From positions 28,369 to 92,368 of the forward strand of contig DXMV01000017.1 of the NCBI GenBank assembly GCA_019414055.1: a stretch of 64,000 nucleotides of DNA. Reading direction: 5' to 3'. How positions within the stretch are numbered: position 1 is the stretch's first letter; the number at the start of each line of letters is the position of its first letter. Source of the stretch: Collinsella sp. Its GTDB lineage: Bacteria; Actinomycetota; Coriobacteriia; Coriobacteriales; Coriobacteriaceae. Made by a program: the position numbers and the translations under genes. The notes beneath the pieces are model-generated. The model was not told the DNA's origin, did no database searches, and saw only the letters and a list, made by a program, of their open reading frames with translations. Below are positions 1 through 8,286 of this stretch, piece after piece.

Positions 1-1033
1 GGCGGCGCAGCACCTGCAGTAGCGGTCCCATAAAGGCGCGGCTGCGGCCCACGGTGTTCTCAAAGAAGCGGCTCTGGCTCTCGTGGATACCCATGGAGGT
101 GCCGCCCTCCAGGCACGTGCGCGCATAAGCGGGGTTGACGCCCAGCTCGTAGGCGGCATGTCCCGCCTCGTGGATGATGCTGTAGACGTTGGAGATGCAG
201 TCGTTCTCGTAGATGTGTGTCGCGACGCGCGCGTCACCCACGGCAAAGCCTTCGCTAAACGGGTGCTCGGTAAAGGCAAGCGTGGTGTCGTCCAGGTTGA
301 GCCCGACGAGCTTCATAAGGTCGAAGCTCATGGCGCGCTGGGCGGCCTCGGGCACGCGGGCGTGCAAAAAGTCGGCATCGGGCTGCTGGCCGCGCTCGCT
401 GATGGCGTGCACGAGCGGCGCGACCGTGGCCTTGACCTCGTCGCAAAACGCATCGAAGCTCTTGGTGGAAAGACCGCGCTCGTACTGATCGAGCCACACG
501 TCGTATGGATCGCGCTTGGGGTCCATGAGCTCAGCCTGATGCTTAAGCTGGGCGACGATCTTGTCCACATAGGGCTCAAAGCTCGCCCAGTCATTGGCCG
601 TCTTGGCCTTGTGCCACACGGCGTCGGCCTCGCAGGTGAGCCTGGTCCAGGCCTCGGCCTCCTCGGTGGGGATGACGCTTGCCTCGCGCTGGTCGCGGCC
701 GAGCACACGGATCTCGTCGAGCAGCTGCGGGTCGTCGATCTTGCCGCCGGCGACGGTCTCGCGTGCCAGCGAGCGCACAAGTTCGACAGACTTTTTGCTG
801 GTCAGCAGCTTGTGATGCTCGCCGGCAAGCGTGCCCATAGCATCGGCGCGCGCCGCAGCGCCGTTGGCGGGAGCAATGGTCGCGCCGTCAAACTCGGCAA
901 TCTTGAGCAGGTACTCGCGGGTCCACAGCTTGCCCTCGAGCTTGCGGAATTTTTTGACGGCCTTATCGACCTTCATGCCTTTGGGCGTCTTGCCCGCTGC
1001 GGGCTCGGTCTTCGTATCGCGCTTCTTTCCCAT
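1..1033 (-). CDS. M32-family metallocarboxypeptidase (Taq-type), 3' end outside window
   Basis: A zinc carboxypeptidase that trims amino acids from peptide C termini in the cytoplasm (family knowledge). About 344 N-terminal residues are visible and the gene runs off the left edge. The zinc motif HEAGH lies near residue 288, and HESQSRFFEN near residue 317 is the second conserved block of M32 enzymes. The N terminus is lysine-rich (MGKKRDTKTEP). The start is the ATG whose complement is at 1031-1033, with AAGGA just upstream on the minus strand. The gene is divergent from the pheS leader. The family call is firm; substrate preference cannot be read from sequence. Confidence 0.9.
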   Translation of the reverse strand, partial: MGKKRDTKTEPAAGKTPKGMKVDKAVKKFRKLEGKLWTREYLLKIAEFDGATIAPANGAAARADAMGTLAGEHHKLLTSKKSVELVRSLARETVAGGKIDDPQLLDEIRVLGRDQREASVIPTEEAEAWTRLTCEADAVWHKAKTANDWASFEPYVDKIVAQLKHQAELMDPKRDPYDVWLDQYERGLSTKSFDAFCDEVKATVAPLVHAISERGQQPDADFLHARVPEAAQRAMSFDLMKLVGLNLDDTTLAFTEHPFSEGFAVGDARVATHIYENDCISNVYSIIHEAGHAAYELGVNPAYARTCLEGGTSMGIHESQSRFFENTVGRSRAFMGPLLQVLRR

Positions 1034-1159
1034 ACCATATCCTTGATCTCGCAGGCCGAGCGCACGGATGGGCGCGCGGCCAGTTTGCACAGCTACCTGC
1101 CTTGTACCCAGCGCGAACAAAACGGAACGCGGCGATACGCCCACACAATGTGGTATCCT

Positions 1160-1451
1160 GTAGCCCAATGCGTTGACGGAGAGGGTTTTGCCCGCCGCGT
1201 CACCGGCAAGAGAGGGAAGGTCATGGGCTGCAAGCCTTCCTGCGGTGACAAGGGCCAAGCGTTCACTCCCGAGCAGCGACCTCAACGGGCACGCGGCCAG
1301 CGGCGGCGAAGCCCCAGTAGGGAAGCCGTGAGCCTCGCGATAAGGGGCGCAGAGTGGGCACGGCGGGCCAGACATCCGCCGCGTCAAACAAGGTGGTACC
1401 GCGGAATTCAACCGTCCTTGGGCAATGCACATGCCCGAGGGCGGTTTTTTG
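1160..1451 (+). promoter_or_regulatory. T-box riboswitch leader of pheST
   Basis: This leader should sense uncharged tRNA-Phe and allow read-through into pheST. The sequence AGGTGGTACCGCGG at 1391-1404 is the canonical T-box antiterminator motif, and a 14-bp terminator stem with a T tract follows. An upstream stem pairs CACCG (1201-1205) with CGGTG (1243-1247) and GGAAGG (1215-1220) with CCTTCC (1235-1240). A TTC triplet lies at 1237-1239, but I cannot prove that it is the Phe specifier. The 5' limit is approximate; a possible -10 (TATCCT) lies near 1154. Confidence 0.88.
1411..1451 (+). terminator. T-box controlled intrinsic terminator
   Basis: A 14-bp stem (1411-1424 with 1432-1445, including G-T pairs) has a 7-base loop and is followed by TTTTTT. 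It sits directly after the T-box motif, the usual position of the competing terminator. Confidence 0.88.
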
Positions 1452-1536
1452 TTACCGAACCGGGCCGCGTTTTCGCAACGTCAGGCGGCGGTAGTCGCCT
1501 CGGCAAGCGGGGAGCGCGAGAGACGAAAGGGAAGAC

Positions 1537-2613
1537 ATGAGTCTGATTGATGATCTGGTCAAACTCGAGGAAGAGGCCAAGGAGCTCGTCGCAGGCGCCG
1601 ACGACGCCGAGAAGCTCGAGGCCGCGCGCGTCGCGCTGCTCGGCCGCAAGGGCCGCATCACCGGCCTGATGCGCATGATGGGCAAGCTCGCTCCCGAGGA
1701 TCGCCCCGTCATGGGCAAGCGCGCCAACGAGATGCGTCAGCTGATCGAGGGCATGCTCGACGAGCGCACCACCGAGATGAAGGCCGCCGCCCTTAAACAC
1801 GCACTCGAGCACGATGCCGTCGACATCACGCTGCCGGGCATCCGTCCGCAGATCGGTCACCAGCACCTGATCAAGCAGATTATCGAGGAGGCCGAGGACA
1901 TCTTCTGCGGTATTGGCTATACCGTCGAGTCCGGTCCCATGGTCGACACCTCCTACTACAACTTCACCGCGCTCAACGCCCCCATGGATCACCCGAGCCG
2001 CTCGGCCCGCGATACCTTCTACGTGGTCGACAACAACCCCGGCAGCGTCGCGCACCCTGAGGCTCACGCCCACGGCGAGTCCGACGTGCTGCTGCGCACC
2101 CAGACCTCGGGCGTGCAGATCCACACCATGGAGTCGCAAAAGCCGCCCATCTACATGATCTGCCCGGGCACCGTCTACCGTCCCGACACGGCCGATGCCT
2201 GCCACCTGCCGCAGTTCAACCAGATCGAGGGCCTGGTCGTCGACGAGGGCATCACCTTTGGCGACCTGAAGGGCACGCTCGACTACTTTGTTAAGTGCAT
2301 GTTTGGCGAGGATCGCAAGACGCGTTACCGCCCGCATTTCTTCCCCTTCACCGAGCCCAGCTGCGAGGTGGACGTGAGCTGCCACGTGTGCGGCGGCAAG
2401 GGCTGCAACTTCTGCAAGCATAGCGGCTGGATCGAGATCCTGGGCTGCGGCATGGTCGACCCCAACGTCCTGATCAACTGCGGCATCGACCCCGAGAAGT
2501 ACACCGGCTTCGCCTTTGGCATTGGCGCCGAGCGCGTCGCGGCCCTGCGCTACGACCTGCCCGACCTGCGAACGCTCATGACAGGTGATATGCGCTTCTT
2601 GAACCAATTTTAA
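1537..2613 (+). CDS. pheS: Phenylalanyl-tRNA synthetase alpha subunit
   Basis: Charges tRNA-Phe with phenylalanine as the catalytic half of the alpha2-beta2 enzyme in the cytoplasm. The protein is 358 residues, normal for PheS. An N-terminal helical arm (about 1-90) precedes a class II catalytic core. Motif 2 is around residues 208-235 (GTVYRPDTADACHLPQFNQ) and motif 3 (FGIGAERV) is near residue 328. The final MRFLNQF matches the usual PheS C-terminal block. The gene follows a T-box leader and precedes pheT, as expected. The start ATG at 1537 follows GGGAAGAC. Confidence 0.97.
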   Translation: MSLIDDLVKLEEEAKELVAGADDAEKLEAARVALLGRKGRITGLMRMMGKLAPEDRPVMGKRANEMRQLIEGMLDERTTEMKAAALKHALEHDAVDITLPGIRPQIGHQHLIKQIIEEAEDIFCGIGYTVESGPMVDTSYYNFTALNAPMDHPSRSARDTFYVVDNNPGSVAHPEAHAHGESDVLLRTQTSGVQIHTMESQKPPIYMICPGTVYRPDTADACHLPQFNQIEGLVVDEGITFGDLKGTLDYFVKCMFGEDRKTRYRPHFFPFTEPSCEVDVSCHVCGGKGCNFCKHSGWIEILGCGMVDPNVLINCGIDPEKYTGFAFGIGAERVAALRYDLPDLRTLMTGDMRFLNQF

Positions 2614-2629
2614 GTTGACCTGTCCCGGC

Positions 2630-2728
2630 GGCTTCCCGAGCCACCGCACCTTGCCTTTCAATCGTCGGTTGCGTACCTAAGTACGCGGCCCTCCTCTTTC
2701 AAGGCAATCTGCGGCACCTCGGAAACCC
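2630..2728. repeat. Large imperfect palindrome between pheS and pheT
   Basis: The 180-bp gap between pheS and pheT holds nested inverted repeats. The core is GCGTAC-CTAA-GTACGC (2671-2686). Outside it TTGCCTT pairs with AAGGCAA, and the flanks around TTCCCGAG and CTCGGAAA are largely complementary. There is no T tract, so it does not look like a simple terminator. It resembles the palindrome after the calcium ATPase gene (15223-15317): both follow CCTGTCC and contain GGAAACCC. Confidence 0.6.
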
Positions 2729-2793
2729 GTCTCCGTAGCTGGAGTTTTCCGTCTGTTTATTGCAGGCGTTACAGATGAAAGGAGACCAGTTAG

Positions 2794-5247
2794 ATGCGTG
2801 TTTCTTACGACTGGCTCAAGACCATGATCGATATTCCGGAGGATCCCAAGACCCTTTCGGACGAATATATCCGTACCGGCACCGAGGTCGAGGCGATTGA
2901 CACCGTGGGCGAGTCCTTCGACCACGTGGTGACCGCCAAGGTGCTCACCAAGACCCCGCACCCCGACAGCGACCATATGTATGTGTGCTCGGTCGACGTG
3001 GGCGACAAGAACCTCGACGCCGACGGCAACCCCGCTCCGCTGCAGATCGTCTGCGGCGCGCAGAACTTCGAGGCCGGCGACCATATCGTCACGGCCATGA
3101 TCGGTGCTGTCCTGCCCGGCGACGTCAAGATCAAGAAGAGCAAGCTTCGCGGCGTCGTGTCCATGGGCATGAACTGCTCCGCGCGCGAGCTCGGCCTGGG
3201 CGGCGACCACTCCGGCATCATGATCCTGCCCGAGGACACGCCCTGCGGCATGCCGTTTGCCGAGTATGTGGGCTCGAGCGACACCGTGCTCGACTGCGAG
3301 ATCACGCCCAACCGTCCCGATTGCCTGTCCATGATCGGCATGGCCCGCGAGACCGGCGCCATCTTCGACCGCGATTTCCACGTTGATCTGCCCGCCATCA
3401 AGGCCGAGACCGGCCGCGCGACCGACGACGAGCTTTCCGTCGAGATCGCCGACGAGGGTCTGTGCGACCGCTACGTCGCCCGCATCGTGCGTAACGTGAA
3501 GGTCGGTCCGTCGCCCGACTGGATGGTCAAGCGCCTCAACGCACTGGGCGTGCGCCCGCACAACAACATCGTCGACATCACCAACTACGTGATGATGCTC
3601 ACCGGTCAGCCGCTGCACGCCTTTGACCTGGACACCTTTGCCGAGCGCGAGGGCAGACGTCGCGTGGTGGTTCGCGCCGCCCAGCAGGACGAGAAGTTCA
3701 CGACGCTCGATGGCGAGGAGCGCGTGCTCGACGCCGGCATGGGCCTCATCACCGACGGCGAGCGCCCCGTGGCGCTGGCCGGCGTTATGGGCGGCATGGA
3801 TTCCGAGATCGAGGACGACACCGTCGACGTGATGGTCGAGAGCGCCTGCTTTAACGCCGGTCGCACCTCGCATACCAGCCGCGACCTGTCGCTGATCTCC
3901 GATGCTTCCATCCGCTTTGAGCGCCAGGTCGACGAGACCGGCTGCGTGGACGTCGCCAACGTTACGTGCGCGCTCATCGAGGAGATTGCCGGCGGCGAGG
4001 TTGCTCCCGGCTATGTCGACGTTTTCCCCGCGCCCAAGACCATCGACAGCATTAAGCTGCGCCTGGCCCGCGTGCACGCCATCTGCGGTGCCGACATCGA
4101 GCCCGACTTTATCGAGCGTTCGCTCACCCGTCTGGGCTGCACCGTCGAGCGCGACGGCGAGGACTTTATGGTCACCCCGCCGAGCTTCCGTCCCGACCTG
4201 CCGCGCGAGATCGACCTGATCGAGGAGGTCCTGCGCCTGTGGGGCATGGGCCGCGTGACGGCGACCATCCCGGCTGCCAAGAACCACATCGGCGGCCTGA
4301 CCCGCGAGCAGAAGCTCACCCGTAAGGTCGGTGAGATCCTGCGCGCCTGCGGCCTCAACGAGACCACGACTTTTGGCTTTGCCGCCCCGGGCGACCTGGA
4401 GAAGATCGGCATGTCCACCGAGGGCCGCGGTTGCCCCGTGGTGCTCATGAATCCGCTGGTGGCCGAGCAGACCGAGATGCGCCGCTCGCTGCTGCCGGGC
4501 CTGCTCCAGTCCGTTGCCTACAACGAGGCCCACGGCACGCCCAACGTGCACCTGTATGAGGTCGGCAGCCTGTTCCACGGTCGCGAGAACGCCAGTCTGC
4601 CCAAGGAGACCAAGTCCGTGGCGGGCGTGCTCTCGGGCCAGTGGAGCGAGCAGTCCTGGAACATGAAGTACCGCAAGCTGCGCTTCTTCTTTGGCAAGGG
4701 TATTGTCGAGGAGCTGCTTGCCCAGCTGCGCATCGAGAAGGTTCGCTTCCGTCCTGCCGAGGGCGAGGGCTACGCCTTCTTGCAGCCGGGCCGCGCCGCC
4801 GAGGTTCTGTCCGGCGGTACCGTGCTGGGCTGGGTCGGCGAGATCCACCCCGAGGCGCGCGAGGCGATGGGCATCGATGAGGTCGTCGTTGCCTTTGAGC
4901 TCGATCTGGACAAGTTGGTCAAGGGCGCCCGCAATCAGGAGAACTACCGCGAGTTCTCGCAGTACCCGGCTGTTGAGCACGACCTTGCTATCGTGGTCGA
5001 CAACGCTGTGACCTGCGAGGATCTTGAGCGCCGTATTACCAGCGCCGGCGGCAAGCTGCTCGAGGGCGTGCGCCTGTTCGACGTCTACCGCGATCCGGTC
5101 CGCATCGGAGCGGGCAAGAAGTCCATGGCCTTTGCGCTTACGTATCGCTCGGACGATCGCACGCTTACTAGCGAAGAGGTCGAGAAGGCGCACCAGAAGA
5201 TCGTCACCAAGGTGTGCAAGGGCGTAAACGGCGAGGTCCGCGGCTAG
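2794..5247 (+). CDS. pheT: Phenylalanyl-tRNA synthetase beta subunit
   Basis: The beta subunit binds tRNA-Phe, edits mischarged tRNA and completes the PheRS heterotetramer. At 817 residues it is full length. An EMAP-type tRNA-binding domain (about 39-155) is followed by the B3/B4 editing region (about 215-390), the B5 domain (about 405-475), a catalytic-like core, and an FDX-ACB anticodon-binding domain from about residue 717 (SQYPAVEHDLAIVVD). GAAAGGAG sits upstream of the ATG. It is probably co-transcribed with pheS across the intervening palindrome, so the two subunits share T-box control. Confidence 0.97.
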   Translation: MRVSYDWLKTMIDIPEDPKTLSDEYIRTGTEVEAIDTVGESFDHVVTAKVLTKTPHPDSDHMYVCSVDVGDKNLDADGNPAPLQIVCGAQNFEAGDHIVTAMIGAVLPGDVKIKKSKLRGVVSMGMNCSARELGLGGDHSGIMILPEDTPCGMPFAEYVGSSDTVLDCEITPNRPDCLSMIGMARETGAIFDRDFHVDLPAIKAETGRATDDELSVEIADEGLCDRYVARIVRNVKVGPSPDWMVKRLNALGVRPHNNIVDITNYVMMLTGQPLHAFDLDTFAEREGRRRVVVRAAQQDEKFTTLDGEERVLDAGMGLITDGERPVALAGVMGGMDSEIEDDTVDVMVESACFNAGRTSHTSRDLSLISDASIRFERQVDETGCVDVANVTCALIEEIAGGEVAPGYVDVFPAPKTIDSIKLRLARVHAICGADIEPDFIERSLTRLGCTVERDGEDFMVTPPSFRPDLPREIDLIEEVLRLWGMGRVTATIPAAKNHIGGLTREQKLTRKVGEILRACGLNETTTFGFAAPGDLEKIGMSTEGRGCPVVLMNPLVAEQTEMRRSLLPGLLQSVAYNEAHGTPNVHLYEVGSLFHGRENASLPKETKSVAGVLSGQWSEQSWNMKYRKLRFFFGKGIVEELLAQLRIEKVRFRPAEGEGYAFLQPGRAAEVLSGGTVLGWVGEIHPEAREAMGIDEVVVAFELDLDKLVKGARNQENYREFSQYPAVEHDLAIVVDNAVTCEDLERRITSAGGKLLEGVRLFDVYRDPVRIGAGKKSMAFALTYRSDDRTLTSEEVEKAHQKIVTKVCKGVNGEVRG

Positions 5248-5265
5248 GTCCTGCACGGGGGTATG

Positions 5266-5329
5266 GGTCAGCGGTGGCCGCTGCCGGGTCCTGGGAGACC
5301 GCTGTGTTCGGAATAGGGCACCGCTGACC
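5266..5329. repeat. Inverted repeat with 11-bp perfect arms downstream of pheT
   Basis: GGTCAGCGGTG at 5266-5276 is the exact complement of CACCGCTGACC at 5319-5329. The interior of about 42 bases is itself GC-rich. No T tract follows, and a separate terminator lies just downstream, so this may be a dispersed palindromic element. Confidence 0.6.
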
Positions 5330-5353
5330 AATCATATGTGACGGAAGTATTAC

Positions 5354-5390
5354 AAAACGGCGCACTGCTTTGTCGGCAGTGTGCCGTTTT
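5354..5390 (+). terminator. Intrinsic terminator of pheST
   Basis: A long stem pairs AAAACGGC and CACTGC with GCAGTG and GCCGTTTT around a short loop, and ends in TTTT. It separates pheST from the metal importer operon. Confidence 0.8.
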
Positions 5391-5408
5391 GCTATCATGG
5401 CCCGCGGC

Positions 5409-5436
5409 GTGTTACGAATCGGTTGAAGCGTAACAC
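5409..5436. promoter_or_regulatory. Candidate NikR-type operator upstream of cbiM
   Basis: GTGTTACG (5409-5416) and CGTAACAC (5429-5436) form a perfect dyad with a 12-base centre. Counted as outer hexamers this is 6-N16-6, the geometry of nickel-responsive NikR sites. The half-site GTGTTAC-N14-GTAACAC is, from memory, like NikR motifs described in some anaerobes. It lies 58 bp before cbiM. The metal and the regulator are inferred; no nikR gene is in the window. Confidence 0.55.
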
Positions 5437-5455
5437 CGGCAAAGTGGTTCAACCG
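5420..5455. repeat. Second inverted repeat interleaved with the cbiM dyad
   Basis: CGGTTGAA (5420-5427) is exactly complementary to TTCAACCG (5448-5455). The left arm lies inside the loop of the 5409-5436 dyad and the right arm lies outside it. As RNA the two stems would form an H-type pseudoknot or exclude each other; as DNA they could be overlapping operators. Confidence 0.6.
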
Positions 5456-5493
5456 GCGTTGCAATTCCGTGCGCCGACAATCGGGAGGCATAT

Positions 5494-6579
5494 ATGCACA
5501 TTCCAGATAATTACCTGTCCCCGCAGACCGATGCCGTCATGGCGGTCGCGATGGTGCCCGTGTGGGTCCACTGCATCAAGAAGGTGCGCGCCACGCTCGA
5601 TCGCGAGCACATGGCTTTCTTAGGAATCTGCGCCGCATTCTCCTTCCTGCTCATGATGTTCAACGTGCCTCTGCCCGGTGGTACCACGGGTCACGCCGTC
5701 GGCGGCGCGCTCATCGCTCTGCTGCTGGGTCCCGAGGCCGCGGCTATCGCTGTCTCGGTCGCGCTGGCGCTGCAGGCGCTGCTGTTTGGCGACGGCGGCG
5801 TTCTGTCGTTTGGCGCCAACTGCTTTAACATGGCCTTTGTGCTGCCGTTTGTCGCTGCTATCGTGTTCCGTGCGCTCAACAGCCGTCTGCACGACAAGAG
5901 CTGGGGCACCTCGGTTTCCGCCATCGTGAGCGGTTGGGTCGGCCTGTGCGTGGCGGCCCTGTGCGCGGCGATTGAGTTTGGTATTCAGCCGATGCTCTTC
6001 ACGAACGCCTCGGGCGCTCCGCTGTACTGCCCCTTCCCGCTGTCGGTTTCCATTCCCGCTATGCTGATTCCGCACATGCTGGTTGCCGGTGTGGTTGAGG
6101 GCGTCGCGACGGCCGCTATCTACGGCTTCATCAAGAAGACGGCTCCCAGCTTCATCGTCGGTCCCGAGGCTGTCGATGGCTTGCTTTCTGCCGAGGGCGC
6201 AACCGCCAAGAAGACCTCGCTGGTTCCCACGCTTATCCTGGTCGCTGTACTCGTGGTTGCCACGCCACTGGGCCTTCTGGCCACCGGTGACGCCTGGGGC
6301 GAGTGGGATGCCGAGGGCGCAGCGACGGCAGTTCAGGAGGCTGGCGATGACAACCTGCAGGCTTCGGTCGGCCTCGATGCCCCGACCTTTGCCGATACGC
6401 TGCTCACGGGTGATTACCTGCAGGCGTATTCCGAGGAGAACAACCTTGACTTTGCCGGTCAGGCTGCGATGTATATCCTCTCGGGTGTGATCGGCGTGGC
6501 GGTGCTCACCATCGTCTTCCGTTTGATTTCGCTGACGGCAAAGGAAAGCCTGCCCCATGGCAACGGTCGAGCTGCCTAG
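5494..6579 (+). CDS. cbiM: Cobalt/nickel ECF transporter substrate-binding component, CbiM/NikM fused to a CbiN/NikN-like tail
   Basis: The membrane S-component of an energy-coupling factor importer for Co2+ or Ni2+. The N terminus MHIPD carries the His2 metal-binding site typical of CbiM/NikM, and GTTGHAVGG near residue 65 and FGANCFNMAF near residue 108 are the other conserved metal and core motifs. Several hydrophobic segments cover residues 15-215. The C-terminal part (from about 245) has PLGLLATGDAWGEW and a final membrane segment, as in NikN/CbiN-type fusions, so no separate cbiN is needed. GGGAGG precedes the ATG. The NikR-like dyad upstream favours nickel, but cobalt remains possible. 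Confidence 0.92.
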   Translation: MHIPDNYLSPQTDAVMAVAMVPVWVHCIKKVRATLDREHMAFLGICAAFSFLLMMFNVPLPGGTTGHAVGGALIALLLGPEAAAIAVSVALALQALLFGDGGVLSFGANCFNMAFVLPFVAAIVFRALNSRLHDKSWGTSVSAIVSGWVGLCVAALCAAIEFGIQPMLFTNASGAPLYCPFPLSVSIPAMLIPHMLVAGVVEGVATAAIYGFIKKTAPSFIVGPEAVDGLLSAEGATAKKTSLVPTLILVAVLVVATPLGLLATGDAWGEWDAEGAATAVQEAGDDNLQASVGLDAPTFADTLLTGDYLQAYSEENNLDFAGQAAMYILSGVIGVAVLTIVFRLISLTAKESLPHGNGRAA

Positions 6580-7393
6580 CTGGCTGGCGACATCCGAGAA
6601 CTATGAGCCCGCGGGGGCTCGGCATCGCGTGATGCAAAAGAACGTCCTACACCTGGCGAGCCTGCTTGAGCGGGTTCGCCTGGGTGGTGGCGCACACAAG
6701 GGCGGGTCGATGATTGACCGCGCCCTTTCTTGCGTTTCGGCACCGGTGCGTCTGGTGGGGATGTTCGTCTGCGTTCTGTGCGTGTGCCTGACGCAGAGCC
6801 CGCTGTACCTGATGCTGATGGCGTCGATTGCGTTGGTGTTGGTCGCCGTGCGCCCCGCACGTGGGCTGCGCGCGACTTTTGTGCCGGCGCTTGGCGCCGC
6901 GGGGTTTGCCGTGGTTTTGGCACTGCCTGCCCTGCTGCTGGGCGCATCGGCTGTGGGCGCCATGCTCAAGATTGCGGCCAAGACGTTCATCAACGTGTCG
7001 CTGGTGCTGGGCGTTTCATGGACGCTTACCTGGAGCCGCATGTCGGCGGCGCTCAAGACGCTGCATCTGCCCGACGAGGTCATCTTTACGTTTGATATGG
7101 CGCTCAAGCATATCGAGGTGCTGGGACGCACGATGCACGACCTGTGCGAATCGGTCATGCTGCGCAGCGTGGGGCGTGCGCCTGCGGGTTTTTCGCGCAC
7201 CGACTCGCTGGCGGGTATCATGGGCATGACATTTATCAAGGCGATGGAATGCAGCCGTGCGATGGACGAGGCTATGCTTTGCCGCGGCTTTGCCGGCGTG
7301 TATCCGGCGCCTGCACGCGCCGGGTTTGGCTGGCGCGATGCGATCTATGCGGCCGGCGTGGCGCTGCTGGCAGTGTTGTGCGCCTTGCTGTAG
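6557..7393 (+). CDS. cbiQ: Energy-coupling factor transmembrane protein CbiQ
   Basis: The EcfT-type membrane subunit that couples the ATPase to CbiM. It is 278 residues with hydrophobic segments around 65-115, 120-150 and at the C terminus. The cytoplasmic coupling region includes MLRSVGR near residue 197 and the conserved AMLCRGF near 237. The start overlaps the end of cbiM by 23 bp, indicating translational coupling. An N-terminal extension of about 45 residues before the first membrane segment is a little long for the family. Family assignment is firm. Confidence 0.92.
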   Translation: MATVELPSWLATSENYEPAGARHRVMQKNVLHLASLLERVRLGGGAHKGGSMIDRALSCVSAPVRLVGMFVCVLCVCLTQSPLYLMLMASIALVLVAVRPARGLRATFVPALGAAGFAVVLALPALLLGASAVGAMLKIAAKTFINVSLVLGVSWTLTWSRMSAALKTLHLPDEVIFTFDMALKHIEVLGRTMHDLCESVMLRSVGRAPAGFSRTDSLAGIMGMTFIKAMECSRAMDEAMLCRGFAGVYPAPARAGFGWRDAIYAAGVALLAVLCALL

Positions 7394-7439
7394 GCGCTGC
7401 TGGTTCCGGCTGGGGATGCAACTAGGGAAGGGCGACGTT

Positions 7440-8207
7440 TTGACGATCGATATGAATAGTGCGGCGGGCACGAATGGTGCGGGCGCCAAGGTCGCACCGC
7501 TCATCGAGCTGCGCGACGTGGTGTTCTCCTATGCGGGGCATACGGTGGTCGACGGCGTTTCGCTGCAGGTCGATCGTGGTGAACTCGTTGCCCTGCTCGG
7601 TCCCAACGGCTGCGGTAAGACGACGATCATGCGCCTTATTAACGGCCTTGAACTTGCCGACGCAGGAGCATACCTGTTTGACGGGCACGTGATCGATGCG
7701 GCATATCTCAAGGATTCCGCGGCCGCTCAGCGTTTTCATCAGCGCGTGGGCTTTGTGTTCCAGAATGCCGACGCGCAGCTCTTTTGCGCCACAGTCGGCG
7801 AGGAGGTCGCGTTTGGCCCTGCTCAAATGGGGCTGCCGGCAGACGAGCTCGAGCGCCGCGCCCGCGATGCCATGGAGCTGTTCCAGGTTGCCGACCTTGC
7901 CGACGCCTCTCCCTATCAGCTTTCGGGCGGGCAAAAGAAGCGCGTGGCGCTGGCGGCCGTCGTGTCGATGAACCCGGATATCTTGGTCCTCGACGAGCCT
8001 ACCAATGGGCTCGACGAGGATTCATGCGACATCGTGGTCAACTTTCTACTGGCCTACGTCGCGACGGGTAAGACGGTCTTGATGAGCACGCATCACCAGG
8101 ATTTGATGCGACGCCTGGGTGCCCGTGCAATCTATATCGATCGATATCACCATGTGGTTGAGGCGCCTTCGCCGTCGTATGGAACCGAGATCGGCGCTGC
8201 GGAATAG
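7440..8207 (+). CDS. cbiO: Energy-coupling factor ATP-binding protein CbiO
   Basis: ABC ATPase that powers the CbiMQO metal importer. Visible motifs are Walker A GPNGCGKTT, Q-loop FVFQNADAQLF, signature LSGGQKKRVALA, Walker B ILVLDEPTNGLD and a switch histidine (STHHQDL). I chose the TTG at 7440 because GGGAAGGG lies 7 bases upstream. ATG codons in the same frame at 7416 and 7452 have worse spacing, and the longer open frame that starts inside cbiQ is a frame artefact. At 255 residues it is a single-domain ATPase, consistent with a dedicated metal ECF system rather than a shared module. Confidence 0.93.
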   Translation: MTIDMNSAAGTNGAGAKVAPLIELRDVVFSYAGHTVVDGVSLQVDRGELVALLGPNGCGKTTIMRLINGLELADAGAYLFDGHVIDAAYLKDSAAAQRFHQRVGFVFQNADAQLFCATVGEEVAFGPAQMGLPADELERRARDAMELFQVADLADASPYQLSGGQKKRVALAAVVSMNPDILVLDEPTNGLDEDSCDIVVNFLLAYVATGKTVLMSTHHQDLMRRLGARAIYIDRYHHVVEAPSPSYGTEIGAAE

Positions 8208-8227
8208 TTGCTGCGTAGAGCGTGCGT

Positions 8228-8246
8228 AGCCGCCCGCGCGGCTTTG
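8228..8246 (+). terminator. Short hairpin after cbiO
   Basis: AGCCGC (8228-8233) pairs with GCGGCT (8238-8243), followed by TTG. The weak T tract makes termination uncertain. Confidence 0.4.
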
Positions 8247-8286
8247 CCGTGATGGTATAGTTATCCAGGTTTTTATGGGGGTGGCT

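Noticed and set aside
2677..5331. 884-codon open frame antisense to pheT
   Set aside because: It lies opposite a complete pheT with all domains, has no ribosome binding site and low-complexity composition; high GC creates such antisense frames.
5391..5493. Cobalamin riboswitch before cbiM
   Set aside because: The B12 box and the other conserved blocks are missing and the leader is too short.
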